Shown: piece by piece, positions 1 to 8,261 of the stretch
Layout: each line of letters starts with the position of its first letter
Numbering within the stretch: the stretch's first letter is position 1
NCBI RefSeq assembly: GCF_900102335.1
Contig: NZ_FNBM01000001.1
Location: forward strand, 954,283 to 1,018,282
Reading direction: 5' to 3'
Length of the DNA stretch: 64,000 nucleotides
DNA from: Phytopseudomonas seleniipraecipitans
Lineage (GTDB): Bacteria; Pseudomonadota; Gammaproteobacteria; Pseudomonadales; Pseudomonadaceae
Notes under the pieces: generated by a model
Seen by the model: the letters and a program-made list of their open reading frames with translations, nothing else
Told to the model about the DNA's origin: nothing
Database searches by the model: none
Made by a program: the position numbers and the translations under genes

Positions 1-63
1 GGTGGCAAGCTGATCGCTGAAGATGGCTACAGCCGCACCGCAGGTAAAGTGCAGCCTGCGTGA
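1..63 (+). CDS. C-terminal end of an unidentified protein (partial)
   Basis: The window opens inside a reading frame on the + strand that runs for 20 codons (GGKLIAEDGY...KVQPA) and stops at TGA 61-63. A rho-independent terminator follows 17 bases later, which supports this being the true 3' end of a transcribed gene. Too little is present to name the product. Confidence 0.6.
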   Translation, partial: GGKLIAEDGYSRTAGKVQPA

Positions 64-80
64 TCGCTTGGTACTTCTAC

Positions 81-110
81 AAAGCCCGGCCTGGTCCGGG
101 CTTTATTTTG
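81..110 (+). terminator. Rho-independent terminator
   Basis: A 9-bp stem (AAAGCCCGG at 81-89 with CCGGGCTTT at 96-104) with a 6-base loop is followed by ATTTTG. It ends the + strand gene that stops at 63. It also lies just past the stop of the convergent methyltransferase gene, whose end is at 124. Confidence 0.85.
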
Positions 111-123
111 TCTGGCGTTTGGC

Positions 124-591
124 TCAGTACTTGGCGCCGGTCTTGGTGTTATTGCCTTTTGCCAAACGATCGTAAAGCACTACGTTGACCGTCGCGGCAA
201 GGTTCATGCAGCCCTGCGTCGGGATGTACACCACCTCTTCGCACCAGTCGCGCACCTCTTTGCTCAGCGAGCCATCTTCTGGGCCGAAGATATAGAAGGC
301 GCGATCAGGGTGGGTATAGGTGGGCAGCGGCAGAGCACCGTCGACCAGTTCCACGGCAACCGGCGTGCAACCGAGCGGAATGACTTTTTGCAGGTCATCA
401 ATACCGATCAGCGGAATGTCCAGGTGCACACGCTTGGTGTCGGTCACGAAGTCGCGGGCGCGCTCGTAGCGCTTGCCGGTATAGAACACCGACGCCACGC
501 TATAGCAGCCGGCTGCGCGCATGACCGCACCGACGTTCTCCGGCGATTTGGGGTTGTAGAGACCAATGCAGCTGTATCGTTTGTTGCCCAC
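124..591 (-). CDS. TrmH/SpoU-family RNA 2'-O-methyltransferase
   Basis: The 155-residue protein is a minimal SPOUT-fold methyltransferase without an extra RNA-binding domain. SPOUT motif 1 is visible at the N-terminus (NPKSPENVGAVMRAAGCY). Motif 2 contains the FGPEDGSLS segment, and motif 3 is IPTQGCMNLAATVNVVLYDR, which forms the knotted SAM site. Family members methylate the ribose of tRNA or rRNA nucleotides, but the target here cannot be read from sequence. The start is GTG at 591, with GAGG seven bases upstream. A perfect minus-strand -10 (TATAAT) lies at 619-624. The next gene on this strand, yajD, ends at 640. Confidence 0.85.
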   Translation of the reverse strand: MGNKRYSCIGLYNPKSPENVGAVMRAAGCYSVASVFYTGKRYERARDFVTDTKRVHLDIPLIGIDDLQKVIPLGCTPVAVELVDGALPLPTYTHPDRAFYIFGPEDGSLSKEVRDWCEEVVYIPTQGCMNLAATVNVVLYDRLAKGNNTKTGAKY

Positions 592-618
592 GGACAGGCC
601 TCGCGCAAAAGGAGCGGC

Positions 619-624
619 ATTATA
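619..624 (-). promoter_or_regulatory. Candidate -10 box for the TrmH-family gene
   Basis: Read on the minus strand, this is a perfect TATAAT about 28 bases before the GTG start at 591. No good -35 hexamer is seen at 16-18 bp spacing, so this is a tentative sigma-70 promoter. Confidence 0.35.
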
Positions 625-639
625 CGGCCTGTTCGGCGC

Positions 640-1008
640 TCAGGACTTTTTCTGCAGCAGGTCGGCGAGATTGGCGAATGCCTTGTGAGTGGTTTTAGGC
701 CCGGTCTGACTCGCCGTGGAGCCTTCGCTGAAATATTGCTGGTCGGTGTAACGGGCGTGTTCATTGTCATGGCAGAACAGGCACAGCAACTCCCAGTTTG
801 AGCCATCCTGGGGGTTGTTGTCGTGGTTGTGATCGCGGTGGTGCACGGTCAGTTCGCTGAGGCGCTTGCCGGAGAATTCGCGGGCGCATCGCCCACAGAC
901 GTGCGGGTACATGCGCAGCGCCTTGTCCCGGTAGCCTTCTTCACGGCTGCGCTGGGCATCGGCAAGGATGCGGTCAAGTTTAGAGGTGGGCGAGGACGGG
1001 CTGCTCAT
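640..1008 (-). CDS. yajD: HNH nuclease family protein, YajD type
   Basis: The protein has 122 residues. It carries an HNH fold with two zinc-binding CxxC pairs (CGRCAREF and CLFCHDNEH) around the catalytic stretch LTVHHRDHNHDNN. This is the layout of E. coli YajD, a small HNH protein of unproven cellular role. The frame stays open further upstream. The ATG at 1008 is chosen because AAGGAG sits six bases before it and because the extra residues are proline-rich and unlike the family. The C-terminal ~35 residues are polar and low in complexity. It could be a DNA nicking enzyme, but no phage or plasmid context surrounds it. Confidence 0.8.
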   Translation of the reverse strand: MSSPSSPTSKLDRILADAQRSREEGYRDKALRMYPHVCGRCAREFSGKRLSELTVHHRDHNHDNNPQDGSNWELLCLFCHDNEHARYTDQQYFSEGSTASQTGPKTTHKAFANLADLLQKKS

Positions 1009-1142
1009 GATTGCTCCTTGGTGGTGGGCTTCAGTATAGAGGGCCGGCGGTGGCGTTGGCTGCCAGGCTGAATCAATTTGCACTTTTGCCGGCCTCGACG
1101 TGCCCAATGCAGCACGTCTTAATGAATAGAGGAGCCAGAAGC

Positions 1143-1403
1143 ATGCTCAAGTCCCTCATGGTGGTAGCTAGTCTGCTGTCATTCACTGCCGTAGCCCAAG
1201 CCCAGCAAGAGCCAGCCTCGTCTCCACAGTCGTCGGGCACGATTCAGCAGCCGAGTGTGCCTGATCCGTCCGCCGTGGACCCCGATAGCCCGCCGGTGAT
1301 CCACGATGGTCGCGACAACGATGAGTCGACGGAGGCGGCCGAAGACGCCGCCGAGCGCCGCGACGAGCAGGCGCCCGAGCATGAGCCCGACCAGCAGCAG
1401 TGA
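1143..1403 (+). CDS. Small exported hypothetical protein, acidic and disordered
   Basis: The 86-residue protein starts with a clear signal peptide (MLKSLMVVASLLSFTAVAQA, cleavage expected at AQA-QQ). The mature part has about 65 residues rich in Pro, Ser, Asp, Glu and Gln, ending DEQAPEHEPDQQQ, with no Cys and no recognisable fold. GAGGAG stands upstream of the ATG at 1143. It is a lone gene, convergent with oligopeptidase B. I do not recognise the family. A disordered periplasmic protein is all that can be said. Confidence 0.65.
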   Translation: MLKSLMVVASLLSFTAVAQAQQEPASSPQSSGTIQQPSVPDPSAVDPDSPPVIHDGRDNDESTEAAEDAAERRDEQAPEHEPDQQQ

Positions 1404-1440
1404 CCGCCAAGCCCTGGCTGCCCGTTGTGGCAGCCAGTCT

Positions 1441-3477
1441 TCAGCTGGCTGAGCGCAGGCCTAGCACCTTGAGCAGAAATGCATATTCCAGCGCGACATC
1501 ACGTAGCGCCTGATAACGGCCGCTCATGCCGCCATGGCCGGCCTCGAGGTCGGTCTTCAGCAACAGCAGGTTGCTGTCGGTTTTCAGCTCGCGCAGTCGC
1601 GCTACCCATTTCGCGGCTTCCCAGTACTGCACGCGGCTGTCGTTGTAACCGGCCACTGCGAGGATGGCTGGATACGCCTGTGCACTGACATTCTCGTACG
1701 GTGCATACCCTTTGATTCGCTCATGCACGTCCGGCTCGTTGGGGTTGCCCCATTCGTCGTATTCGGTGACGGTCAACGGCAGTTCGGGGTTGAGCATGGT
1801 GTTGAGCACGTCGACGAAGGGCACTTCGGCAATCGCTGCGGCGAACAGATCTGGTCGCTGGTTGAGCGTGGCACCGATCAACAGACCGCCCGCGCTGCCA
1901 CCGCTGATGGCCAGCTGCGACGGGTTGGTGAATCCTTCGGCGATCAGGTGCTCGGCGCAGGCGATGAAATCGCCAAAGCTGTTCTGCTTGTGCTCCAGTT
2001 TGCCGGCGCGGTACCACGCTTCGCCCAGCTCACCGCCGCCGCGCACGTGGGCAATAGCGAACACCACGCCGCGATCGAGCAGGCTCAGGCGCGCATGAGA
2101 AAACCACGGGTCGAGGCTCTCGCCATAGGCCCCGTAGCCATATAAGTAAAGCGGCGCTGCCTGGCCCAAGGCATCACGACGAGCCACCAGACTGATCGGC
2201 ACCTGGGTGCCATCTTCGGTGGTTGCCCACAGGCGCTGGCTCACGTAATTATCAGCATCGAACTCGCCGAGTACCGGGGTTTCCTTGAGGACCTGCTGGG
2301 TGCCGTCGGCCAGGTTCAATTGGCGGATCTGCGCCGGTCGATTGAGCGCTTCATAGCGAAGACGAACTACCGGGCTGGTGAACTCCAGGTTGTCCTGCAC
2401 GTAAAGGCTATAGGCTGCATCGGGCAGGGCAACCCGATAGCCAGCCAAGCCGCGTGGCCGCACCTCGATAATTGGCAGACCGCCTTCACGTAGGCTGAGC
2501 ACCAGGGCCGACTCGGCCAAGCTGACGCCTTCGAGCATCACTCGGTCGTCATGTGCCACCCGCTCTTGCCAGTGTGGCCGTGTCGGCTGCTGCGGCGGCG
2601 CGCTGTACAGGGCGAAGTTGATACCGGCCTGGTTGCTGCGAATCAGCCAGGCCCATTGGTCGTCGAGCTTGCCGTGGTCGGCGTAGTATTCGTGACCTTC
2701 TTCTCGCGGCGCCAGGCACTGGAAGGGCTGCTCCGGGGTATCCGCGCCCAGCACCCAGCATTCGCTGGTGGTCTTGCTGCCGAGCAGCACTATCAGCTGG
2801 CGTTCCGAACTGCTGCGGTAGCAGCTGAGAAAGAAACGCTCGTCAGGCTCGTGGAATACCTGCGTGCTGGCAGTTTCGCCAAGTCGATAGCGGTGCAGCG
2901 TGCTGGGTCGGTGCGTCTCGTCCAGTTCGCCATAGAACAGTGTGTGGCTGTCGTTGGCCCACGTCATGCTGCCATCACAATTTTCGAACGGGAGCTCGTC
3001 GATTTTGCCGTCGGACAGTTCCTTGACGAACAGCCGATAGATCTCGTCGCCGCTGGTATCCAGACTGTAGGCGAGGCGTTGCTGGTCGGGACTGATGCTG
3101 AATGCACCGAGGGACAGGAAGCCACCCGCGGCCAATTCATTGGGGTCGAGCAGCAACTGCTCTGCGGTTTCGTCGATGTTCAGGCTGCCATTCGCCGGTC
3201 GCGGGCAGCGGTAGTGACGCGGGTATTCGTCGCCGGCGGTGGTGCGCTGGTAATAGAGATAGTCGCCCCACGGCGTGGGCAGCGACAGGTCGGTTTCACG
3301 GATGCGCGCCTTGATTTCCTGAAACAGCAGCTCGCGCAGATCGAGGTCGTTCAGCTGGCTTTCCAGGTAGGCGTTCTCGGCGCGAAGGTGCTCAAGCACC
3401 TCGCTGCTGCCGCGGGCTTCGAGCCAGCGGTAGGGATCGGCGCCAGTGTCCTTGCGGGCGATAGGGGCGTTGATCAT
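1441..3477 (-). CDS. ptrB: Oligopeptidase B (prolyl oligopeptidase family S9A)
   Basis: The protein has 678 residues, the usual length for oligopeptidase B. The N-terminal two-thirds form the beta-propeller that limits access to short peptides. The C-terminal alpha/beta-hydrolase domain has the nucleophile motif GGSAGG with Ser528. The Asp region follows (YNDSRVQYWEAAKW), then the catalytic His (EAGHGG). The enzyme cleaves small peptides after Lys and Arg in the cytoplasm and has no signal peptide. The ATG at 3477 is preferred over the one at 3489 because GGAGA lies just before it. The gene stands alone, with its 3' end facing the small exported protein gene. Confidence 0.93.
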   Translation of the reverse strand: MINAPIARKDTGADPYRWLEARGSSEVLEHLRAENAYLESQLNDLDLRELLFQEIKARIRETDLSLPTPWGDYLYYQRTTAGDEYPRHYRCPRPANGSLNIDETAEQLLLDPNELAAGGFLSLGAFSISPDQQRLAYSLDTSGDEIYRLFVKELSDGKIDELPFENCDGSMTWANDSHTLFYGELDETHRPSTLHRYRLGETASTQVFHEPDERFFLSCYRSSSERQLIVLLGSKTTSECWVLGADTPEQPFQCLAPREEGHEYYADHGKLDDQWAWLIRSNQAGINFALYSAPPQQPTRPHWQERVAHDDRVMLEGVSLAESALVLSLREGGLPIIEVRPRGLAGYRVALPDAAYSLYVQDNLEFTSPVVRLRYEALNRPAQIRQLNLADGTQQVLKETPVLGEFDADNYVSQRLWATTEDGTQVPISLVARRDALGQAAPLYLYGYGAYGESLDPWFSHARLSLLDRGVVFAIAHVRGGGELGEAWYRAGKLEHKQNSFGDFIACAEHLIAEGFTNPSQLAISGGSAGGLLIGATLNQRPDLFAAAIAEVPFVDVLNTMLNPELPLTVTEYDEWGNPNEPDVHERIKGYAPYENVSAQAYPAILAVAGYNDSRVQYWEAAKWVARLRELKTDSNLLLLKTDLEAGHGGMSGRYQALRDVALEYAFLLKVLGLRSAS

Positions 3478-3618
3478 CGATGTCTCCATAGCGCAGGGCG
3501 ACGCCAGCAGCGCCGAACCGGGTAAAAGCCGTTATCATAAGCGTCTTTGTCGCCAGGCAGCCGCTCGAAATGCGGATTCGCCCGTTCGAGCCCAGTCAAG
3601 CAAGGGAACCGTCCCCTC

Positions 3619-4089
3619 ATGATCGAAAACGACTATTTCCTCGCCTGGGGCGCCTATGCCATTGCCGCGCTAGGTTGCCTGCTGGTGTGGTTTCGCATCA
3701 CCAGCTGGATGTGGCGCTATGTGCGCGAGCCGTTGCGCGTGCTGGTTGCCATCCTGTTGTTCTGCCCGACCATCGTCGATCCGGCCAAGGAGCTGTTCGC
3801 GCCCGCGGTGGCAATCGTTGCCCTCGACCTGCTCTTCAAGGTCGGCAGCAATGCCTGGCGCGCGGTGGCAGATCTGGCCATGTACGGGCTTATCGTATTC
3901 GCCGTTTACCTGGTGTTTGTGGCTATCCGCTGGCCGTTCCTGCGCAGCGCCAAGGCCCGCAAGGCGGCGCGCGATGAGGAGCAGGGCGAGGACAGTGATC
4001 TGACCCTGCGCGAGCGCATGCAGCAGGAGCAGCAACCGAAGCAGGTGCCTCGCAGTGCCCGCAGCGCTCGCGTTGAACCGCGCTTTTAA
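3619..4089 (+). CDS. Inner-membrane hypothetical protein
   Basis: The 156-residue protein has three to four hydrophobic segments in its first ~110 residues: around residues 8-25, a second near 40-70 split by a Pro/Asp turn, and one near 90-112. A charged cytoplasmic tail follows, rich in Arg, Glu and Gln. ATG 3619 is preferred because the hydrophobic N-terminus begins there (MIENDYFLAW) and AAGGGA precedes it. It lies 23 bp before the glutamine amidotransferase gene and probably shares its transcript. I do not recognise a family with a known function. Confidence 0.7.
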   Translation: MIENDYFLAWGAYAIAALGCLLVWFRITSWMWRYVREPLRVLVAILLFCPTIVDPAKELFAPAVAIVALDLLFKVGSNAWRAVADLAMYGLIVFAVYLVFVAIRWPFLRSAKARKAARDEEQGEDSDLTLRERMQQEQQPKQVPRSARSARVEPRF

Positions 4090-4112
4090 GCTTGCCCATC
4101 TAGAGCCAGACC

Positions 4113-4889
4113 ATGTGCGAACTGCTCGGCATGAGCGCCAACGTCCCCACCGATATCGTCTTCAGCTTTACCGGGCTGATGCAGCGTGGCGGGCGTACCG
4201 GGCCTCACCGTGACGGCTGGGGCATCGGCTTCTACGAAGGCCGTGGCCTGCGCCTGTTTCAGGATCCGCGTGCGAGTAGCGAATCGGAAGTCGCGCAGCT
4301 GGTGCAGCGCTATCCGATCAAGAGCGAAGTGGTGATCGGCCATATCCGCCAGGCCAATGTGGGCCGGGTGTGCCTGGCCAACACCCATCCGTTCGTTCGC
4401 GAATTGTGGGGGCGCAACTGGTGCTTCGCCCATAATGGGCAACTGGCGGATTTCCGGCCGGCCCTGAGCTTCTACCGCGCCGTTGGTGACACTGACAGCG
4501 AAACCGCATTCTGCGATTTGCTCAACCGTATCAGAACAGCCTTCCCGGAAGCGGTACCGATCGAGGTGCTGCTGCCTGAACTCGTCGCCGCCTGTACGGC
4601 CTATCGACAGCACGGCGTGTTCAACTGTCTGCTCAGCGATGGCGATTGGCTGTTCAGCTTCTGTTCCAGCAAGCTGGCGCACATCACCCGGCGCGCACCT
4701 TTTGGTCCCGCGCAGCTGCGAGATGCCGACATGAGTGTGGATTTTCACGCCGAGACCACCCCCAATGATGTGGTGTCGGTGTTGGCAACCGAGCCGTTGA
4801 CAGACAACGAGCGATGGACGCTGTACCAGCCTGGCGAATGGCGCCTATGGCGTGCGGGCGAATGCATCGCCCAGGGCCTCAGCAACTGA
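4113..4889 (+). CDS. Class II glutamine amidotransferase (YafJ-like)
   Basis: The protein has 258 residues and begins MCELLGMSAN, so removal of Met exposes the N-terminal Cys nucleophile of Ntn-type glutaminases. The family blocks are RGGRTGPHRDGWGIGFYE, HIRQANVGRV, NTHPFVRELWGRNWCFAHNG and GDTDSETAFC. These match the YafJ/EgtC-like branch, which stands alone without a synthase domain. It should hydrolyse glutamine to glutamate and ammonia, with an unknown acceptor. It forms a small + strand operon with the membrane protein upstream and the DUF2937 gene downstream. Confidence 0.88.
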   Translation: MCELLGMSANVPTDIVFSFTGLMQRGGRTGPHRDGWGIGFYEGRGLRLFQDPRASSESEVAQLVQRYPIKSEVVIGHIRQANVGRVCLANTHPFVRELWGRNWCFAHNGQLADFRPALSFYRAVGDTDSETAFCDLLNRIRTAFPEAVPIEVLLPELVAACTAYRQHGVFNCLLSDGDWLFSFCSSKLAHITRRAPFGPAQLRDADMSVDFHAETTPNDVVSVLATEPLTDNERWTLYQPGEWRLWRAGECIAQGLSN

Positions 4890-4923
4890 CGAGCGTCCCG
4901 CATGGCGGGGCTGCGAGGGAATG

Positions 4924-5457
4924 ATGGTAAGAAGTTATCTGCGTCTGGCGCTGTTCGCCCTGGGGCTGCTGTTGGGCGTTCAGGTGCCTGGTTTCATTGA
5001 CGACTATGCCAAGCGCGTCGAAGCTCATCGTCTGGAGTCCGAACACAGCCTGAGTGGCTTTCGCGATACCGCCAAGCGCTTTTTCGACGGTGATCTGCCG
5101 CGGCTGGTTGCTCATTATCGCGGCAGTAGCGATCCGGTGATGCAGAGCGACGCACGTAGCGTTGGCCTGTTGGTTGAGCGCTCCGCGTTGCTCGAGCGCG
5201 AGTCGCTGGCGATGCAGGGGCCCTGGTATCACCAGGTCTGGCACCTGGCGACCGGGGCCGACGAGCAGCTGCTGCAGGAAACCCATGCCGCGTATCGCTA
5301 TCAGGTGCTGCTGGCGCCAGAGGCTATCGCCTGGGGCATTGCCTGTGCGCTGTTCCTCGCCTGGGTGGTGGAAAGCATCGTGCTGCTGCTGGCCTTACCG
5401 TTTCGCCGCCGTGAGCGTCGCGTCGTATCCGAGCGCCAACAGCCGCGCATGCGCTGA
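4924..5457 (+). CDS. DUF2937 family membrane protein
   Basis: The protein has 177 residues. It has an N-terminal hydrophobic segment (RSYLRLALFALGLLLGVQ), a long soluble helical middle rich in charged residues, and a second membrane span near the C-terminus (AIAWGIACALFLAWVVESIV). The end is Arg-rich. This matches the DUF2937 layout, whose function is unknown. Two adjacent ATG codons exist at 4921 and 4924. GAGGGA abuts the first, so the second has the better spacing. It follows the amidotransferase gene by about 35 bp and is probably co-transcribed. Confidence 0.75.
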   Translation: MVRSYLRLALFALGLLLGVQVPGFIDDYAKRVEAHRLESEHSLSGFRDTAKRFFDGDLPRLVAHYRGSSDPVMQSDARSVGLLVERSALLERESLAMQGPWYHQVWHLATGADEQLLQETHAAYRYQVLLAPEAIAWGIACALFLAWVVESIVLLLALPFRRRERRVVSERQQPRMR

Positions 5458-5482
5458 CTCAGGATGTCGATAGGCATGTCAT

Positions 5483-5572
5483 GCAGGAGCGTCGCTCCCG
5501 GCGCGGACGTTGTGGCCTTACCGCCAAATCGCGTCGCTCGCATTATTTGCCGTGAGGGCGCGGCTTTTACAG
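5483..5572. repeat. Palindrome-bounded intergenic repeat, copy 1 (diverged)
   Basis: The 90-bp element begins GCAGGAGCGTCGCTCCCGGC and ends GAGGGCGCGGCTTTTACAG. It is a degraded copy of the element also seen at 53770-53881 and 63297-63660, where the ends are GTAGGAGC...GGCTCCTAC in inverted orientation. It lies in the gap between the convergent DUF2937 and VWA genes, a typical place for REP-like elements. Confidence 0.6.
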
Positions 5573-5575
5573 CGT

Positions 5576-5652
5576 GCAGCCTGGGTTGAACGCAGCGATA
5601 TCCGGTGCCGCCACCATGTTCCTGGGTGTCGCTGCACTCGACCCAGGCTACG
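5576..5652. repeat. Inverted-repeat element with GCCTGGGTTGA arms
   Basis: The left arm at about 5576-5602 (GCAGCCTGGGTTGAACGCAG...) and the right arm at about 5622-5652 (...TCGACCCAGGCTACG) are imperfect inverted copies separated by ~20 bases. The same arm sequence recurs at 53720-53755, 53924-53952 and 63725-63754. All copies are outside genes. Confidence 0.6.
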
Positions 5653-5710
5653 GTTCTGACATCCGGGCGAAACCATCAAGCTCTTCGCCCGGCGGCGCCA
5701 GCGCCACTCC

Positions 5711-6889
5711 CTACTTGGCCAGAAACCGCATCCCGTCCTCCAGACCCTGCAAGGTCAGCGGGAACATCTGATCGTTGATCAGCTCGCGGATAATCCCAGT
5801 CGATGTGGTGTAGTCCCACGTCGGCAGCGGGTAGGGGTTGATCCAAATGAGCTTCTTGTAGGTTTCCATGAAGCGGCGGATCCATAGGTAACCCGCTTCT
5901 TCGTTCCAGTGCTCGACACTGCCCCCCGGCTGGGTGATCTCGTAGGGCGCCATCGCCGCGTCGCCGATGAACACCACTTTGTAGTCAGCGCCGTACTTGT
6001 GCAGCAGGTCGTGGGTGGAAATGCGTTCGGCGTTGCGCCGCAGGTTGTTCTTCCACACCGATTCGTACACGCAGTTATGGAAGTAGAAATACTCCATGTG
6101 CTTGAACTCGGTTCGGCACGCCGAAAACAGCTCTTCGCAGACCTTGACGTGAGCGTCCATGGAGCCGCCGATGTCGAACAGCAGGAGCAGTTTGACCGTA
6201 TTGCGTCGCTCCGGGCGCATCTGGATGTTCAGCAGGCCGCCATCGCGTGCGGTGTGGTCGATGGTGCCGTCGAGGTCCAGCTCATCCTGCGCACCCTGGC
6301 GAGCGAACTTGCGCAGCCGGCGCAGGGCGACCTTGATATTGCGGGTGCCCAGCTCTACCGAGTCGTCGAGGTTCTTGTATTCGCGTTGCTCCCACACCTT
6401 GACCGCCTTGCCCTGACGCTCGCCGGCATCGCCGACGCGAATGCCCTCAGGGTTGTAGCCGCCCGAGCCAAACGGGCTGGTGCCGCCGGTGCCGATCCAC
6501 TTGTTGCCGCCGGCATGGCGTTCCTTCTGCTCATCGAGGCGCTTCTTGAACGCCTCGATGAGCTTGTCGAGGCCACCGAGGGATTGGATCTGTGCACGCT
6601 CTTCGTCGCTCAGCGAGCGCTCGAACTCCTTGCGCAGCCACTCTTCGGGGATCAGGGCTTCCAAGTGCTGGTCGAGGTTCTGCAAACCCTCGAAGTAGGC
6701 GGAAAAGGCACGGTCGAACTTGTCGAAATGGCGCTCATCCTTGACCAGAATGGCGCGCGCCAGGAAGTAAAACTCGTCCATGTCGGCGAACACGACGTTG
6801 TGCTTGAGCGCATCGATCAGGTCGAGCAGTTCGCGCAGGGAAACCGGCACCTTGGCGGCGCGCATCTCGGTGAACAGGTTCAGCAGCAT
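5711..6889 (-). CDS. VWA domain-containing CoxE-like protein
   Basis: The protein has 392 residues. The N-terminal half is helical and charged, with a Gly-rich linker near residues 128-150 (GGNKWIGTGGTSPFGSGGYN). The C-terminal half is a von Willebrand A domain with the MIDAS motif DIGGSMD, preceded by VKLLLL and followed by a strand with FIGDAAM. This is the partner that MoxR-type AAA+ ATPases pair with in chaperone-like assembly or metal-insertion machines. It is the third gene of the moxR-GFA-VWA operon, nine bases after the GFA gene. The protein it helps to assemble is not apparent nearby. Confidence 0.85.
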   Translation of the reverse strand: MLLNLFTEMRAAKVPVSLRELLDLIDALKHNVVFADMDEFYFLARAILVKDERHFDKFDRAFSAYFEGLQNLDQHLEALIPEEWLRKEFERSLSDEERAQIQSLGGLDKLIEAFKKRLDEQKERHAGGNKWIGTGGTSPFGSGGYNPEGIRVGDAGERQGKAVKVWEQREYKNLDDSVELGTRNIKVALRRLRKFARQGAQDELDLDGTIDHTARDGGLLNIQMRPERRNTVKLLLLFDIGGSMDAHVKVCEELFSACRTEFKHMEYFYFHNCVYESVWKNNLRRNAERISTHDLLHKYGADYKVVFIGDAAMAPYEITQPGGSVEHWNEEAGYLWIRRFMETYKKLIWINPYPLPTWDYTTSTGIIRELINDQMFPLTLQGLEDGMRFLAK

Positions 6890-6898
6890 GCTGGGCCC

Positions 6899-7294
6899 TC
6901 AGTCGCGGTCGTCGACGGGCAGGCCGTCGTTGAGGCAGTACCAGTCCGCCTTGGAGCGGACGTAAATGTGCGTCTGGGTGAAATCGCTTACCGGCGTATC
7001 CAGAGTGCCCAGGGTCACGGACAGCCAGTTTGGTCGCGCCTGTTGGTCGAACCATTGCAGGTTTGAGCCGCAATGCTGGCAGAAGGTACGGCTCACGCCT
7101 GGCGAGGCCTGGAACACCGCCACCAATTGCTCGCCCTGAGTGAAACGGAAGTGCTCACGCCGCACGTTCGCATACGTTGCAAACGCCGCGCCATGACCTT
7201 TGCGGCACTGGCTGCAATGGCAATGGTTGGCGGATTCGATGGGCGCGTCGATCTCGTACCTGACCGTACCGCACAAGCAACTGCCGCGATGCAT
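6899..7294 (-). CDS. GFA / CENP-V domain zinc protein
   Basis: The protein has 131 residues. The zinc-binding cysteines of the GFA fold are clear: CLCGTVRYE near the start, then CHCSQCRKGHG, and a late FCQHCGSNL. The founding family was described as glutathione-dependent formaldehyde-activating enzyme, but most members have no proven activity. Its start overlaps the moxR stop by one base (TGATG on the minus strand), so translation is coupled. A GFA gene lodged between MoxR and its VWA partner is unexpected. Confidence 0.85.
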   Translation of the reverse strand: MHRGSCLCGTVRYEIDAPIESANHCHCSQCRKGHGAAFATYANVRREHFRFTQGEQLVAVFQASPGVSRTFCQHCGSNLQWFDQQARPNWLSVTLGTLDTPVSDFTQTHIYVRSKADWYCLNDGLPVDDRD

Positions 7295-8139
7295 CAGCGA
7301 TTGCCGCGGCGGGCCATGAACGCCAGGCGTTCTAGCAACTGCACGTCCTGTTCATTTTTTACCAGGGCGCCGGCCAGCGGCGGTATCGCCTTGGTCGGGT
7401 CGCGTTCGCGCAGCACTGCCTCGCCGATGTTGTCGGCCATCAGCAATTTGAGCCAGTCGACCAGTTCGCTGGTCGAGGGCTTTTTCTTCAGGCCCGGCAC
7501 CTTGCGTACATCGAAGAATACATCGAGGGCTTCGGCCACCAGACTGTTGCTGATACCGGGGTAGTGCACGTCGACGATCTTCTGCAGGGTCTGGCGATCC
7601 GGGAAGGCGATGTAGTGGAAGAAGCAGCGGCGCAGGAAGGCGTCCGGCAGTTCTTTCTCGTTATTCGAGGTGATGATGATGATCGGTCGCTGTCTGGCTT
7701 TGATGGTCTCGTCGGTCTCGTAAACGTAGAACTCCATCTTGTCGAGTTCCTGCAACAGGTCGTTGGGAAACTCGATGTCGGCCTTGTCGATCTCGTCGAT
7801 CAGTAGCACCACGCGCTCTTCGGCTTCGAAGGCCTCCCAGAGCTTGCCTTTCTTGATGTAGTTGCGAACATCGTGGACCTTCTCGGAGCTCAGTTGCGAG
7901 TCGCGCAGACGGCTCACCGCATCGTATTCGTACAGCCCCTGATGCGCCTTGGTAGTAGATTTGATGTGCCAGGTGATCAGCCGTGTGCCGAAGGATTCGG
8001 CCAACTGCTCGGCAAGCAATGTCTTGCCGGTGCCGGGTTCGCCCTTGACCAGCAGCGGGCGCTGCAGGGTGATGGCCGCATTGACCGCCAGCTTCAGGTC
8101 GTCGGTGGCGACATAAGACGGGGTGCCTTCGAACTTCAT
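7294..8139 (-). CDS. MoxR-family AAA+ ATPase
   Basis: The protein has 281 residues. It has Walker A GEPGTGKT near residue 37, Walker B RVVLLIDEIDKAD, sensor 1 IIITSNNEKELPDAFLRRC with the Arg finger region, and a C-terminal lid. These are the marks of the MoxR branch of AAA+ proteins. It is expected to act with the VWA protein encoded two genes downstream as an ATP-driven remodelling pair. GAGG precedes the ATG at 8139. A plausible promoter is at 8196-8225. Confidence 0.9.
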   Translation of the reverse strand: MKFEGTPSYVATDDLKLAVNAAITLQRPLLVKGEPGTGKTLLAEQLAESFGTRLITWHIKSTTKAHQGLYEYDAVSRLRDSQLSSEKVHDVRNYIKKGKLWEAFEAEERVVLLIDEIDKADIEFPNDLLQELDKMEFYVYETDETIKARQRPIIIITSNNEKELPDAFLRRCFFHYIAFPDRQTLQKIVDVHYPGISNSLVAEALDVFFDVRKVPGLKKKPSTSELVDWLKLLMADNIGEAVLRERDPTKAIPPLAGALVKNEQDVQLLERLAFMARRGNR

Positions 8140-8195
8140 CGGGTAATCCTCATGCAGCGGCGCCGGCCAAGGGCAGGGCGGTTAACAAAGCGGCG

Positions 8196-8225
8196 ACTAT
8201 AACGTGACGGGGTCGTGACTGTGAA
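8196..8225 (-). promoter_or_regulatory. Candidate sigma-70 promoter of the moxR operon
   Basis: On the minus strand, TTCACA (8220-8225) is followed after 18 bases by TATAGT (8196-8201), about 57 bases before the moxR ATG. The match is moderate. Confidence 0.4.
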
Positions 8226-8261
8226 CGCGGAGCAGCTATTCAGTCACTGAATGGACGCTTT

